From Parvibaculum sp. (GTDB taxonomy: Bacteria; Pseudomonadota; Alphaproteobacteria; Parvibaculales; Parvibaculaceae): 64,000 bases of DNA. Position 1 is the stretch's first letter; each line of letters begins with the position of its first letter. The notes below the pieces were generated by a model. That model did no database searches and was not told the origin of the DNA. It saw nothing but the letters and a program-made list of their open reading frames with translations. Below are positions 9,357 through 18,629 of the stretch, one piece after another. A program made the translations under genes and the position numbers. The DNA lies in contig NZNS01000009.1 in the NCBI GenBank assembly GCA_002694985.1, positions 186,001-250,000 of the forward strand. The letters are read 5' to 3'.

Positions 9357-10385
9357 TCAGCCGTTTCTTGCCATATCAGATACGAGCATTTCCCGAACAA
9401 GCTCGGCGAAATTCGTCCGTGGTTGCCAGTTGAGTTCCGCTCTCGCCTTCGAAGAGTCGCCCACCGTGGCCCCGATGTCACTTGGCCGGAAAAATGCGGG
9501 GTCGACCTCCACCAGTCTGACGCCACTATCGGCGTCGAAGCCGATTTCATCCTTCCCAGCCCCTTCCCAGCGAACCCGTCGCCCGGTCGCCTCGAAAGCA
9601 AGTTCGACGAATTCGCGAACGGAATGGTTCTCGCCGGTCGCAAATACGTAGTCGTCCGGGACGTCGCGTTGCAAGGACAGCCACATGCCTTCGACATAAT
9701 CCCGGGCATGTCCCCAATCCCTGCGGGCGTCCAGATTCCCGAGCCGAAGCGGTTCGGCGGAGTTCCCCGTCGAAGCGACCGCCAGAGTGATCTTTCGCGT
9801 GACGAAGGCAGGGCTTCGATAGGGGCTCTCGTGATTGAACAGGATGCCATTCACCACGAAAAGACCACGCTCCTTGCGAAACTTCTGTGACGCAACGTAA
9901 GAATGGTACTTCGACAAGGCATAGGGATTGCGGGGCGCCATGACGGAATCTTCGCTGAGGATCTGCCCGCCAGCCTCACCGAATATCTCGGAACTGGCCG
10001 CCAGGAAAAGCCGCGTATGGCCGTCAAGACCGAGATCGAGGATCGCCTCCATCAGCCGGATCGGCGCTTTGGCATTGATCTCACTGGTCACCTGCGGTTC
10101 GGCGATGCTGGTCGGCACATGACTTTGCGCCGCCAGGTTGTAGATTTCGCCGGGCCGGATCTCCGCCACCAGATTTCGGAACATGGCGTAATCGGTCAGG
10201 TCACATCCATGCAGATGAATTCGGCCTTCACGTTGCGCGCTTTGGCTCAGACGACCAAAGTCGAAGCCGGATACGTCACGCGCGAGCCCGTGAACCTCAT
10301 AACCTTTTCCGAGAAGAAGGTCCGCGAGATAGGCACCATCCTGGCCGGTAATTCCCGTCACCAGCGCAGCGCGCTTCTCAGTCAT
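9357..10385 (-). CDS. GDP-mannose 4,6-dehydratase-like SDR (second paralogue)
   Basis: About 342 residues of the extended SDR superfamily. The N-terminus [19 protein letters not shown] is the Gmd-type NADP site. [35 protein letters not shown] (YxxxK) and [20 protein letters not shown] are typical of GDP-mannose 4,6-dehydratases. The start at 10385 overlaps the gmd stop by eight bases, so the two are co-translated; a start at 10415 would overlap more. The enzyme either repeats the dehydratase step or acts as a later 4-reductase or a dehydratase for another GDP-sugar. Compared with the upstream copy, the NADP loop after GYEVHG lacks the RRSSSFNT signature (it reads LARDVSGFD), which argues for altered cofactor or substrate use. 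Confidence 0.8.
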   Translation of the reverse strand: MTEKRAALVTGITGQDGAYLADLLLGKGYEVHGLARDVSGFDFGRLSQSAQREGRIHLHGCDLTDYAMFRNLVAEIRPGEIYNLAAQSHVPTSIAEPQVTSEINAKAPIRLMEAILDLGLDGHTRLFLAASSEIFGEAGGQILSEDSVMAPRNPYALSKYHSYVASQKFRKERGLFVVNGILFNHESPYRSPAFVTRKITLAVASTGNSAEPLRLGNLDARRDWGHARDYVEGMWLSLQRDVPDDYVFATGENHSVREFVELAFEATGRRVRWEGAGKDEIGFDADSGVRLVEVDPAFFRPSDIGATVGDSSKARAELNWQPRTNFAELVREMLVSDMARNG

Positions 10386-11457
10386 GCCGGCCAATCCGGG
10401 TGGCTTCGCGGGCAACCGCTTTCAGGTCGGCAGCAACCATTTCCGCAACCAGGTCCGGAAACCGGGTCGTATGACACCAGCCGAGCTTCTGGCGCGCCTT
10501 GCTCGGGTCTCCCAGCAGAACATCGACTTCCGTGGGGCGGAAATAGCGGGGATCGATTTTCACGAGAACCTTGCCGCTCGCCGCATCGATACCCGTCTCA
10601 TCGACTCCCTGCCCTTTCCATGTGACATGACGCCCAACTTCGGCAAAAGCGAGTTCCACGAACTCGCGAACCGAATGTGTCTCGCCCGTCGCCAGAACAT
10701 AGTCATCCGGCTCATCCTGCTGCACGATCCGCCACATGCCCTCCACATAGTCGCGCGCATGCCCCCAGTCTCGGCGTGCATCGATATTGCCGAGATAGAG
10801 CACCTCCTGCAAACCGAGTTCAATCGCCGCGACCGCGCGTGTGATCTTGCGTGTAACAAAAGTCTCGCCCCGGGTCGGCCCCTCATGGTTAAAGAGAATG
10901 CCGTTTGAGGCATGCATCCCGTACGCCTCGCGATAATTCACCGTGGTCCAGTAGGCATAGAGCTTGGCCACCGCGTAAGGACTGCGCGGATAGAAGGATG
11001 TCCGCTCGGTCTGCGGCGTTTCTTGCGCCTTGCCATAAAGCTCGGATGTCGAGGCCTGATAGAAGCGGACCGTGTTCGACATGCCGAGAATGCGGATGGC
11101 CTCAAGCAGGCGCAGCGTACCCAGCGCATCGGCATTGGCTGTATATTCCGGCGTCTCGAAACTGACATGAACATGGCTTTGCGCCGCGAGATTGTAGATC
11201 TCGTCGGGCTGCGTCTCCTGCACGATCCGGATGAGATTGGTCGTGTCCGTCAGATCGCCATGGTGGAGAAAAAGCCGGACGCAATCGAGATGAGGATCCT
11301 GATAAAGATCATCGATACGGGCTGTATTGAAGGAGGAAGAACGGCGTTTCACGCCATGAACGACATAGCCCTTGTCGAGCAGCAGCCGCGCGAGCCACGC
11401 ACCATCCTGTCCCGTAATGCCCGTTATCAGGGCCCGTTTCGCTCTCGTCGCCGTCAC
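10378..11457 (-). CDS. gmd: GDP-mannose 4,6-dehydratase
   Basis: 359 residues. [85 protein letters not shown] (YxxxK) and [20 protein letters not shown] match Gmd closely. It turns GDP-D-mannose into GDP-4-keto-6-deoxy-D-mannose, the precursor of GDP-rhamnose, fucose, perosamine or colitose. First gene of a two-gene unit with the paralogue just downstream, overlapping by eight bases. The substrate comes from ManC. Neither a GDP-fucose synthase (WcaG) nor a perosamine aminotransferase is in the window, so the final sugar is not settled. Confidence 0.93.
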   Translation of the reverse strand: MTATRAKRALITGITGQDGAWLARLLLDKGYVVHGVKRRSSSFNTARIDDLYQDPHLDCVRLFLHHGDLTDTTNLIRIVQETQPDEIYNLAAQSHVHVSFETPEYTANADALGTLRLLEAIRILGMSNTVRFYQASTSELYGKAQETPQTERTSFYPRSPYAVAKLYAYWTTVNYREAYGMHASNGILFNHEGPTRGETFVTRKITRAVAAIELGLQEVLYLGNIDARRDWGHARDYVEGMWRIVQQDEPDDYVLATGETHSVREFVELAFAEVGRHVTWKGQGVDETGIDAASGKVLVKIDPRYFRPTEVDVLLGDPSKARQKLGWCHTTRFPDLVAEMVAADLKAVAREATRIGRHD

Positions 11458-11570
11458 AGTCGCTCCTCGTCGCTTGAGCCGGCCCTGGAACCGGCCCGGA
11501 ACGGACGGAATTGAGCGTTTTTCGGCTCCCGGTGCAAGCCCCGAGAACGCCCTTAACTACATGCGATCCT

Positions 11571-12548
11571 TCAGATTTTGAAGTAGCCGCGATACCACTC
11601 GGCAAAGCGCGTCAGCCCGTCGCGAAGGCCAACTTGCGGCTTGAACCCCAAATCCCGCTCAATGGCCGTGATGTCGGCATATGTCTGGGAAACATCGCCG
11701 GGCTGCATCGGCTCGTATTGGCGGTCTGCCTTAACCCCCAGTATCTCTTCCAGAATATCGATGAATGTCCCGAGCCGCTCCGGCTTGTTATGACCGATAT
11801 TGTAGACGCGATGGGGCGCGCCTCCCCCGCTGCCGACCGGTGGATGATCGAGAGCCGCCATCGTCCCCCAGACGATGTCGTCCACATAGGTGAAGTCTCT
11901 CCACATATTTCCATCGTTAAAGACACGAATGGGCTTGCCGCGCAGCATGGCCTCCGTAAAGAGCCAATAGGCCATGTCGGGCCGCCCCCATGGCCCGTAA
12001 ACCGTAAAAAACCGGAGACCCGTCTGCGGAATGCCATAAAGATGGGCATAAGCGTAACTCATCAGCTCATCCGCCTTCTTGGTGGCGGCATAAAGCGATA
12101 CCGGATGGTCGACCGGATCGCTCTCGGCGAAAGGGACCTTTTCGTTTCCACCATAGACCGAACTCGAGGAGGCATAGACAAGATGCTCGACCGAGCCGAG
12201 ACTGCGGCAGAGCTCCAGTATCTCCAGATGCCCGTCGAGATTGGAACGCACATAGGCGCGCGGGTTTTCCAGTGAATAGCGAACGCCGGCCTGCGCAGCG
12301 AGATGCGCCACCTTCACGATCTGCCGCCCTCGAACGGCACCCTCAAGTGCCTGAGTATCGGCAATATCGCCCTGGACGAAGGTGAACCCATTGCGTCTCT
12401 TGAGGCCATCGAGCCGCGCCACCTTGAGAGCGGGATCGTAATAGGAATTAAGATCATCGATGCCGATCACTTCGTCGCCCCGCTCAAGCAAGGAACGGCA
12501 TAGCTGGCTGCCTATGAATCCGGCAGCGCCCGTCACTAAAACTGTCAT
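11571..12548 (-). CDS. UDP-glucuronate 4-epimerase (NAD-dependent epimerase)
   Basis: 325 residues. The N-terminus MTVLVTGAAGFIGSQLCRSL is the NAD-binding GxxGxxG of extended SDRs. GIDDLNSYYDPALKVARL, YASSSSVYGGNEKVPFAE, YAATKKADELM (YxxxK), FFTVYGPWGRPDMAYWLF and MWRDFTYVDDIV are typical of UDP-glucuronate 4-epimerases of the Cap1J/LpsL group. It would convert UDP-glucuronate to UDP-galacturonate. This fits well with the divergent UDP-glucose dehydrogenase, which makes its substrate. The two genes share an intergenic region of about 150 bases (12549-12702) that probably holds both promoters. Confidence 0.88.
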   Translation of the reverse strand: MTVLVTGAAGFIGSQLCRSLLERGDEVIGIDDLNSYYDPALKVARLDGLKRRNGFTFVQGDIADTQALEGAVRGRQIVKVAHLAAQAGVRYSLENPRAYVRSNLDGHLEILELCRSLGSVEHLVYASSSSVYGGNEKVPFAESDPVDHPVSLYAATKKADELMSYAYAHLYGIPQTGLRFFTVYGPWGRPDMAYWLFTEAMLRGKPIRVFNDGNMWRDFTYVDDIVWGTMAALDHPPVGSGGGAPHRVYNIGHNKPERLGTFIDILEEILGVKADRQYEPMQPGDVSQTYADITAIERDLGFKPQVGLRDGLTRFAEWYRGYFKI

Positions 12549-12702
12549 ACTTTTTCCCGGTACCGGCTGAGGGCAATCGTCTCAGGAAGATGATCAACAT
12601 ACGGATTGGAATACAAGTCAGAGAAAGCTCCGGCCTTCAATTAATCTGCAAAAGCCGGTATGAACAGAGAAAGAGATTAAATTAGCGGGATCGAGGCGAC
12701 GT

Positions 12703-14007
12703 ATGCATGTGGCGATGATTGGGTCCGGCTATGTAGGACTGGTATCAGGGGCGTGTTTTGCCGACTTCGGCCACACCGTCACCTGCGTCGACAAGGATAG
12801 CTCCAAGATCGACGCCTTGATGCAGGGTCAAATCCCGATCTATGAGCCCGGCCTCGACGTTCTGGTGAACGGCAACAGGTTTGCCGGCCGGCTCACCTTC
12901 ACCACCGGCCTCGCGGCCGCGGTCGCGGATGCCGATGCGGTCTTCATCGCCGTCGGCACACCGACCCGACGCGGCGACGGCCATGCCGACCTTTCCTACG
13001 TCTATTCGGCGGCGGAGGAAATCGCCGCTGCGATTACCGGCTACACCGTGGTGGTGACTAAATCGACTGTCCCTGTCGGCACGGCGGATGAGGTCGAGGC
13101 GATCATCCGCCGCGTCGCGCCCGATGCCGATTTCTCGGTCGCCTCCAATCCCGAGTTCCTGCGGGAAGGCGCAGCCATCGACGACTTCAAACGGCCGGAC
13201 CGCGTGGTCGTGGGCGCGGAAGACGAGCGTGCCCGCGAGGTCATGCGCCAGCTCTACCGCCCGCTCAACCTCAACGAAACGCCGATACTCTTCACCAACC
13301 GGCGTACGGCAGAACTCACGAAATATGCGGCGAACGCCTTCCTCGCCATGAAGATCACCTTCATCAACGAGATGGCGGACATCTGCGAAAAGACGGGTGC
13401 GAATGTGCAGGACGTCGCGCGCGGCATCGGCCTCGACCGCCGCATCGGCTCGAAATTTCTTCACGCAGGCCCCGGTTATGGCGGCTCGTGCTTCCCGAAG
13501 GACACGATTGCGCTGGTTCGCACCGCGCAGCAATATCAATCGCCGACCCGCATCATCGAGGCGGTGGTCGAAGTGAACAGCGAGCGCAAGCGCCATATGG
13601 TCGACAAGATAGAGCGCGCCTGCAACGGATCCGTGAAGGGAAAGACGGTTGCCGTCCTCGGCCTGACGTTCAAACCGGAAACGGACGACATGCGCGACGC
13701 GCCGTCGCTCGACATCGTTCCCGCGCTGATCGAACGCGGCGCGACCGTGCGTGCGCACGATCCGCAAGGCATGAAGGAAGCAAAGCATCTGCTGCCGGAT
13801 ACGGTCATCTATTGCGACGACCCCTACGAAGCAGCGAAAGATGCCGAAGCCCTCGTCATCGTGACCGAATGGAACGTCTATCGCGCCCTCGATTTTGAGC
13901 GACTGGCCAAAACGATGAAGCACAAGATCATGGTTGATCTGCGGAATATCTATGAGCCTGATGACATGGAAGAAACGGGTTTCAATTATTCGAGCATAGG
14001 TCGCTGA
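12703..14007 (+). CDS. ugd: UDP-glucose 6-dehydrogenase
   Basis: 434 residues, the usual length. It oxidises UDP-glucose to UDP-glucuronate with two NAD+. The N-terminus MHVAMIGSGYVGLVSGACFA is the NAD site; VGTPTRRGDGHADLSYV and KSTVPVGTADEVE follow; the catalytic cysteine sits in GPGYGGSCFPKDT. The C-terminus KTVAVLGLTFKPETDDMRDA and IMVDLRNIYEPDDMEETGF completes the protein. The coding sequence is intact, but a second, diverged copy of its last 30 codons lies about 1 kb downstream at 15054-15149, which marks a recombination junction. It feeds the epimerase at 11571. Confidence 0.94.
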   Translation: MHVAMIGSGYVGLVSGACFADFGHTVTCVDKDSSKIDALMQGQIPIYEPGLDVLVNGNRFAGRLTFTTGLAAAVADADAVFIAVGTPTRRGDGHADLSYVYSAAEEIAAAITGYTVVVTKSTVPVGTADEVEAIIRRVAPDADFSVASNPEFLREGAAIDDFKRPDRVVVGAEDERAREVMRQLYRPLNLNETPILFTNRRTAELTKYAANAFLAMKITFINEMADICEKTGANVQDVARGIGLDRRIGSKFLHAGPGYGGSCFPKDTIALVRTAQQYQSPTRIIEAVVEVNSERKRHMVDKIERACNGSVKGKTVAVLGLTFKPETDDMRDAPSLDIVPALIERGATVRAHDPQGMKEAKHLLPDTVIYCDDPYEAAKDAEALVIVTEWNVYRALDFERLAKTMKHKIMVDLRNIYEPDDMEETGFNYSSIGR

Positions 14008-14052
14008 TTGCCCCGTTAAACAATTTCATCAATAGTTTCATGCGGAGTCACA

Positions 14053-14787
14053 ATGAACAAGATATTGGATCAGCACCGCCCGGAATATCTGGCCGGGGGT
14101 TTCAGCCGGCATGAAGGCGCAATCCAGTTCTTTACCCGCGTTCAGGCACTCATCTCCCCAGAATTTACCGTCATGGATTTTGGAGCAGGCCGGGGCTTGT
14201 TCCTGGAAGATAAATGTCCTTATCGGCGCAACCTGAGAACACTGAAGGGGAAAGTCACGAAAGTCGTTGGCGTCGATGTGGATCCTGCGGTTCTCACAAA
14301 CGAAGGTGTCGATGAAACCCACATCATCGATCCCACTGCACCCCTTCCCTTCCCTGACGCCTCGTTTGACATGGTGATTAGCGATTGGGTTCTCGAACAC
14401 CTGGAGAATCCGGAAGCCTTTGCCAGCCACATGCTGAGAGTCCTCAAACCGGGCGGCTGGCTTTGTGCCCGTACGCCGAATAAGTGGGGCCTGACTGCGT
14501 TAAGCGCACGGATCATCCCGAATGCATTGCATGTTAGCGCGCTATCGCGTCTCCAACCCACGCGTCAGGAACAGGATGTCTTCCCGACATTCTACAGGTT
14601 GAATACGCTGTCTGCCATCGATCGCCTGTTTCCCAGGCAGCAATGGGACAACTGTTCCTATTTGTGGCGTGGTGAGCCAAAATATTTCGGCAACAGTCTC
14701 CCGCTTTTCAGAGCGATGGAGCTTTGGAACGCACTCGTGCCAACCTGCATGGCGACCGACCTCTTCGTCTTCCTTCGCAAGAAATGA
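14053..14787 (+). CDS. Class I SAM-dependent methyltransferase
   Basis: 244 residues. Motif I is FTVMDFGAGRGLFLED, motif II VVGVDVDPAVL, then FPDASFDMVISDWVLEHLEN and MLRVLKPGGWLCARTPN, the standard class I landmarks. No membrane segment is seen, so it is cytoplasmic. In this context it probably methylates a sugar or the glycan end, which can decorate or cap O-antigen chains. It starts 45 bases after the ugd stop and may share its transcript. Base composition is more AT-rich than in ugd, in keeping with recent import. The acceptor is not predictable. Confidence 0.8.
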   Translation: MNKILDQHRPEYLAGGFSRHEGAIQFFTRVQALISPEFTVMDFGAGRGLFLEDKCPYRRNLRTLKGKVTKVVGVDVDPAVLTNEGVDETHIIDPTAPLPFPDASFDMVISDWVLEHLENPEAFASHMLRVLKPGGWLCARTPNKWGLTALSARIIPNALHVSALSRLQPTRQEQDVFPTFYRLNTLSAIDRLFPRQQWDNCSYLWRGEPKYFGNSLPLFRAMELWNALVPTCMATDLFVFLRKK

Positions 14788-14813
14788 GAACGGTTGAAAT
14801 TCAGAAATTGTCA

Positions 14814-15047
14814 TCATGGCTTGCCGCTTGCCAAAATCTGCCGAAGAAAACCACTCATTTGATTGACCAGATATATGCCGCCAAAGCCCGTCAGGTGGCT
14901 TTCGTCCCGGTAAAGAACATTGCCATCTTGCCGGATACGACATGCACCTTCATGGCAGACCTCTTTTCGTGGCGAGTAATAGGCGGCACCGAGCTTCTTC
15001 GCTACAGCTTCGATTGCTTCATCCGCCCGGAATGAATCGCTGGCAGG
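14814..15047 (-). pseudogene. C-terminal remnant of an SGNH-domain acyltransferase
   Basis: On the minus strand a 77-codon frame between two stops reads as the end of an OafA-type SGNH domain: AAYYSPRKEVCHEGACRI, then QDGNVLYRDESHLTGFGGIY. The YRDxxHLT block contains the Asp and His of the SGNH triad and matches YRDDNHLSAFG of the intact gene at 23350 on inspection. There is no N-terminal part, no start and no membrane domain, so it is a dead fragment. It lies between the methyltransferase and the duplicated ugd end, at the left border of the variable core. Confidence 0.72.
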
Positions 15048-15053
15048 TCAGAT

Positions 15054-15149
15054 ATGATGACGGAGAAGATCATGATTGATCTCCGCAACGTCTATCACCT
15101 CGAAGATTTGGAGGAGATCGGCTTCACCTATACAGGAATCAGCAGGTAG
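15054..15149 (+). pseudogene. Duplicated 3' end of ugd (UDP-glucose dehydrogenase remnant)
   Basis: 31 codons ending in TAG that read EKIMIDLRNVYHLEDLEEIG then FTYTGISR. They align without gaps with the last residues of the intact ugd (HKIMVDLRNIYEPDDMEETG then FNYSSIGR). The sequence is clearly homologous but diverged, so it came from another ugd allele and not from a fresh local copy. A fragment of this length cannot be an enzyme. It is best read as the resident gene's tail left behind when a full ugd plus methyltransferase was brought in upstream. Confidence 0.8.
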
Positions 15150-15181
15150 TCCCGTCCAACGCTCACTGGACCGCCGGAGGC

Positions 15182-16306
15182 TCATGCTTCGAGATAGGTT
15201 CTCTTGGCCGTCTCTGACCATGAGAAACCACGCGCACGCCGGATGCAGTTTTCTCCGACGCCACCTGCAGCAATCATCTCGTCCAGTTGCGAAATGGCGT
15301 TGAGCAAACTAGCGACGCTGGCCTCTTTCACGATAACACCGGTTTCACCATCGAGCACGACTTCCGGTACGCCACCAACATTTGTCACGATGGACGGGCA
15401 CCCTTGGGCTGCGGCTTCCAGAAGCACCAGGCCAAAGCCCTCAATCTTTCCCGGCAGAGATATCGCACACAACAGTTGCGCAGTCGCGCGCCTGTAGAGC
15501 TTCTTCAGGTCGCTCACCGAAACCGGGCCAGTGAACCTCACATCCAGACCGTGTCTTTCGACCTCCCGCTGAATGTCGGCCTGGTACTCCGCATCGATAG
15601 TCAGCCCTCCGATCACATAGACGACCTTCTTCTGCGGATTGAGCCGCTGATACTCGGCCAGAGCCTCGACCGCGATCAGATGCCCTTTACGCGGCTCAAG
15701 GCGCCCAACCGTACAGAAAATCTCAGCACCTTCTCGAATGGACGAAAGCAAAGGATTGCTGAACCCGCCGCCGGACACTGAAAACCAGTCCTCTCCAACG
15801 CCCAATGGAATAGAAACGCAGCGCGAACCATGAGGAAAGTTTTTCTCGTAGATTCCCTTCGTATAGTCAGAATTGGACACCACTCTCGACGCCATTCCAT
15901 AAACGGCCATAGCGGCCAATTTGGAAAGGGAAAAGCGATCGAACTTTGCCACGTCACTCCCATGCGTCATGACCATATAGCGTCGGCCCAGAAGTACTCT
16001 GGCACAGAGACCTATCAGTCCAGCCCGTATATCCGCAGCATGGATGAGCGCACGCCGGTTCATTCGTCCAATGATAGCGAGCGAGCGGACAAGACTGAGC
16101 AGCGTCAGCCGGTGATGTTCGAGGCAAGGCTTGACCGTGAACTTGCCGTCCGCTTGTTCTGCGTCACCTGGCGCAATGACGGTCACCCGGCGGAATGCAG
16201 AGGCCTCCAGAGCGAGGTTATACGCATAGCTGGAAATACCTCCCGGAAAAGGAGGGTACTCGGACGCAACGATAATAAGATCGGAAGTCGAGGAAGATTC
16301 CTTCAC
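15182..16306 (-). CDS. Glycosyltransferase family 4
   Basis: 374 residues with a GT-B fold. The N-terminal domain starts LIIVASEYPPFPGGISSYAY. The C-terminal donor-binding domain has FCTVGRLEPRKGHLIAVEAL and GKIEGFGLVLLEAAAQGCPS then IVTNVGGVPEVV, which carries the family's E(x7)E pair. It would add a sugar to the lipid-linked repeat unit at the cytoplasmic face. Its start overlaps the truncated GT4 upstream by four bases, so both were part of one minus-strand operon running from the acyltransferase at 17993. The donor is unknown. Confidence 0.85.
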   Translation of the reverse strand: MKESSSTSDLIIVASEYPPFPGGISSYAYNLALEASAFRRVTVIAPGDAEQADGKFTVKPCLEHHRLTLLSLVRSLAIIGRMNRRALIHAADIRAGLIGLCARVLLGRRYMVMTHGSDVAKFDRFSLSKLAAMAVYGMASRVVSNSDYTKGIYEKNFPHGSRCVSIPLGVGEDWFSVSGGGFSNPLLSSIREGAEIFCTVGRLEPRKGHLIAVEALAEYQRLNPQKKVVYVIGGLTIDAEYQADIQREVERHGLDVRFTGPVSVSDLKKLYRRATAQLLCAISLPGKIEGFGLVLLEAAAQGCPSIVTNVGGVPEVVLDGETGVIVKEASVASLLNAISQLDEMIAAGGVGENCIRRARGFSWSETAKRTYLEA

Positions 16307-16947
16307 CTTCTCACCTCAACAGGCAGAAACTGCCCACATAGACTCAACGTAAACTTAGGCCCGTTTCGCGCCGAGATAGTTAGCAAAAACTTCCAAAAGC
16401 GCGACCCAGGCTTGAAATAGCTGCGCGTTGAAACAAGCGTTTCCCGGCAATCCGCCCAGACCTCGCCCACACGTCCCGAAAGCGCGCGCAGCAGATAGCC
16501 ATAAATCACTTTCGCGCGTCGCGCGCGGTAACGCGAGATGTGCTCGAACGAAATGCAGCCTATGCCGGGAAACGCCATCAGCGCAAAGCGCCCGATCAGG
16601 TTCGCCTGCTTGAGCGACAGGACAATGGCATCCGGTCGGAAATGCCCGATCTCCCGCGCCAGCTCGAAGGCAGCGAGAATGCAGCCGCGGAGGGTCAGGT
16701 CTTCCCCGTCATCGACGATCTTCAGCTTGCCCTCGCCGAGCGAGGCGTGCAGCGCATCCGCGAGCCCCCCTCGTCCGCGGCAAATGCCCATGACGCGAAG
16801 ATCGTGACCGGAAAAAAACCCGCTCTCGACAAGCGTCAGCAACCCGTGCTCGGCGCCGCCGGGATCAAAACCGTTTATGAAATAGAGAATGCGCAAGCGC
16901 TCAACCCGGGGTGACCTCACTAAACGTGAAATTGTCTTCTCAGCCAA
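16303..16947 (-). pseudogene. Truncated glycosyltransferase family 4, N-terminal domain only
   Basis: 214 codons. RLRILYFINGFDPGGAEHGL is the start of a GT4 acceptor domain and the frame follows that fold through FEHISRYRARRAKVIYGYLL and WADCRETL to about residue 190. It then runs into a short unrelated tail and stops. The whole C-terminal domain with the donor site and the EX7E motif is missing (typical length is about 370 residues). It overlaps the acyltransferase upstream by 28 bases and the next GT4 by four, so the deletion fused it tightly to its neighbour. A working half-enzyme is unlikely. Confidence 0.7.
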
Positions 16948-17993
16948 CCATTGGCCGGGCGCTCAATCCACCGATACGAAATGACCGCAGCCGGGATACA
17001 GACACCGAACACGCCCATCATATAGATGAATGGATAGGCAGCGCCGAGCATCGTCGGAGAAATAATGACCGTCAGCACACGTATCACAAACATGTGGACG
17101 AGATAGAGACTGTAGGACGCATCGCCAAGATAGATCAAAAATTTCCAAACGGATGACGTGGTCGCATCTTCCACGACCTGTCTGAGAACGATCGCGCTTG
17201 TAAACAATATGGCCGGAATACCCGTTACCAAAAACCTAACATCGAGGCCGGACTTGTTCCAGAATTCAGCAACAGCAACGAGCCATCCCACACCAAGCAC
17301 GAGAATTCCCGTCGAAACGGCCGCCGGCAACCTGAAATCACTCAGATAGATCCTGCCCAGCAAGACCCCGGCAAGAAACTCCAGGATGATCGGCTGAGTC
17401 CAGAACCAAATCGCGCCATGTGCCGGGCTGAGAAATAGGCCCAAAAAAACGAGACCGCAGAAAACAATAGATAGCGCCCATATCGCCGCACTTCTCGTAA
17501 GGAGCAGAAACGGAGCGAACATGAAATAGAAGAACATCTCGTAATTCAGCGTCCATCCAATGCCCAGAAGCGGATGAAAATCTTCCTTTCCCGGAGCCGA
17601 CATTGGGAAGAAGAAATACGATGCCACTACATGCGCCCAAGATAAGTCATTGTTGCGCAGAAGCCCCGGAAGAAGCAGAAGCACGCCCAAGATCAGCGAT
17701 GTGTAGAACCAGTAAACCGGCACCACGCGGACAATGCGACGGAGTACAAACCGCCAAGCCTCCCCTCTCTCGCCAAACTGCCTCGACGAAACGTAAACCA
17801 TCACGAATCCACTAATAACGAAGAAGATATCAACGCCGATACGTCCCATAGAGGACAGCGCTGAAAAACTCCGCAGATCGAATTCCGTGAATCTCGAAAC
17901 TTCGAGCGTCGAATGACTCCAAATGACCGCTAGCGCCGCCAGCGCGCGCAGTATCTGAACCGAATCAAGGCGTCTTGTACTGTCGGCTGGCAT
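16920..17993 (-). CDS. Acyltransferase family 3 membrane protein (no SGNH domain)
   Basis: 357 residues, almost entirely membrane helices (about ten). The N-terminus RRLDSVQILRALAALAVIWS then HSTLEVSRFT contains the conserved helix-one R and H of the acyltransferase-3 family. Next comes [20 protein letters not shown]. Such proteins move acetyl or other acyl groups across or at the inner membrane onto sugars. It lacks the C-terminal SGNH domain present in the enzymes at 23350 and 25411. First gene of the minus-strand group that runs into the truncated GT4. The DNA is more AT-rich than the flanks. A succinyl or other acyl donor cannot be excluded. Confidence 0.85.
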   Translation of the reverse strand: MPADSTRRLDSVQILRALAALAVIWSHSTLEVSRFTEFDLRSFSALSSMGRIGVDIFFVISGFVMVYVSSRQFGERGEAWRFVLRRIVRVVPVYWFYTSLILGVLLLLPGLLRNNDLSWAHVVASYFFFPMSAPGKEDFHPLLGIGWTLNYEMFFYFMFAPFLLLTRSAAIWALSIVFCGLVFLGLFLSPAHGAIWFWTQPIILEFLAGVLLGRIYLSDFRLPAAVSTGILVLGVGWLVAVAEFWNKSGLDVRFLVTGIPAILFTSAIVLRQVVEDATTSSVWKFLIYLGDASYSLYLVHMFVIRVLTVIISPTMLGAAYPFIYMMGVFGVCIPAAVISYRWIERPANGWLRRQFHV

Positions 17994-18132
17994 TTATGAA
18001 TCCTCGAAAAGCAGGTATTGGCTGCCGAAAATCGCAGACTTACCGTCATCATGGTCCGCAATCATGGCGCCGGAGACCTACTCCGAAGGACAAAGCGCAA
18101 TTGGGACGAAATGGCGAAGCCGTATGCCCATA

Positions 18133-18513
18133 CTAAACATCAGTCGACCTGACGCGTTGCGAAGCCATGTCTGGCGTTACGACGGTTCCAAAGTTGACGC
18201 AGCCGACATGTTCGATCACATCGAGCGCATACGCGAAATCGAAGCGTTACTTATCGAACGGAGAATTCTCAATAGTGCTTACGCGCAAATATTCCCTGGT
18301 GTCCGGAGGAAGGGTTTCAAGGGACAAACGCGACGGATCGACCCCCCAGGCGTCAAATCCCATATCGCGAAGGGCCAAAACGTCGCTTCCCATGCCGCAA
18401 CCGATGCTTAGGACACGCGCGCCCTTCGGGATCGTTGGAAGCGGAAATCGCCGCAGCATTTTCTCGATACGGCAACGTTCCAATGCAAAGACTGCTTGAT
18501 CTTGCTCCGGCAT
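18133..18513 (-). pseudogene. Class I methyltransferase, broken by an in-frame stop and truncated
   Basis: From ATG at 18513 the frame reads a methyltransferase start with motif I ARVLSIGCGMGSDVLALRDM and motif II FDAWGVDPSRLSLE, then stops at TAA (18247-18249). Reading on in the same frame gives RFDFAYALDVIEHVGCV, the next conserved block of the family, so the stop is a nonsense change inside the gene and not its natural end. After about ten more codons the similarity fades and a second stop follows at 18133. The C-terminal half is absent. Confidence 0.7.
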
Positions 18514-18629
18514 CCGATTTCCGTTCGATTGTTGGGTCCCGCTCGTCGATGTACATCTAGAGTGAGTTCGAAGATCGAGTTGGGACGGCGTGACGGGCTC
18601 GCAATATGCACCTTGCAAGATAACGTGCC

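Noticed and set aside
12745..13923. 392-codon minus-strand frame inside ugd
   Set aside because: Fully contained in a textbook UDP-glucose dehydrogenase; the translation has low-complexity Arg/Asp/Gly composition typical of antisense frames.
18001..18132. Possible C-terminal fragment of another gene on the minus strand before the acyltransferase
   Set aside because: A short open stretch reads GAMIADHDDGKSAIF, but I cannot match it to any family, and it is too short to trust.
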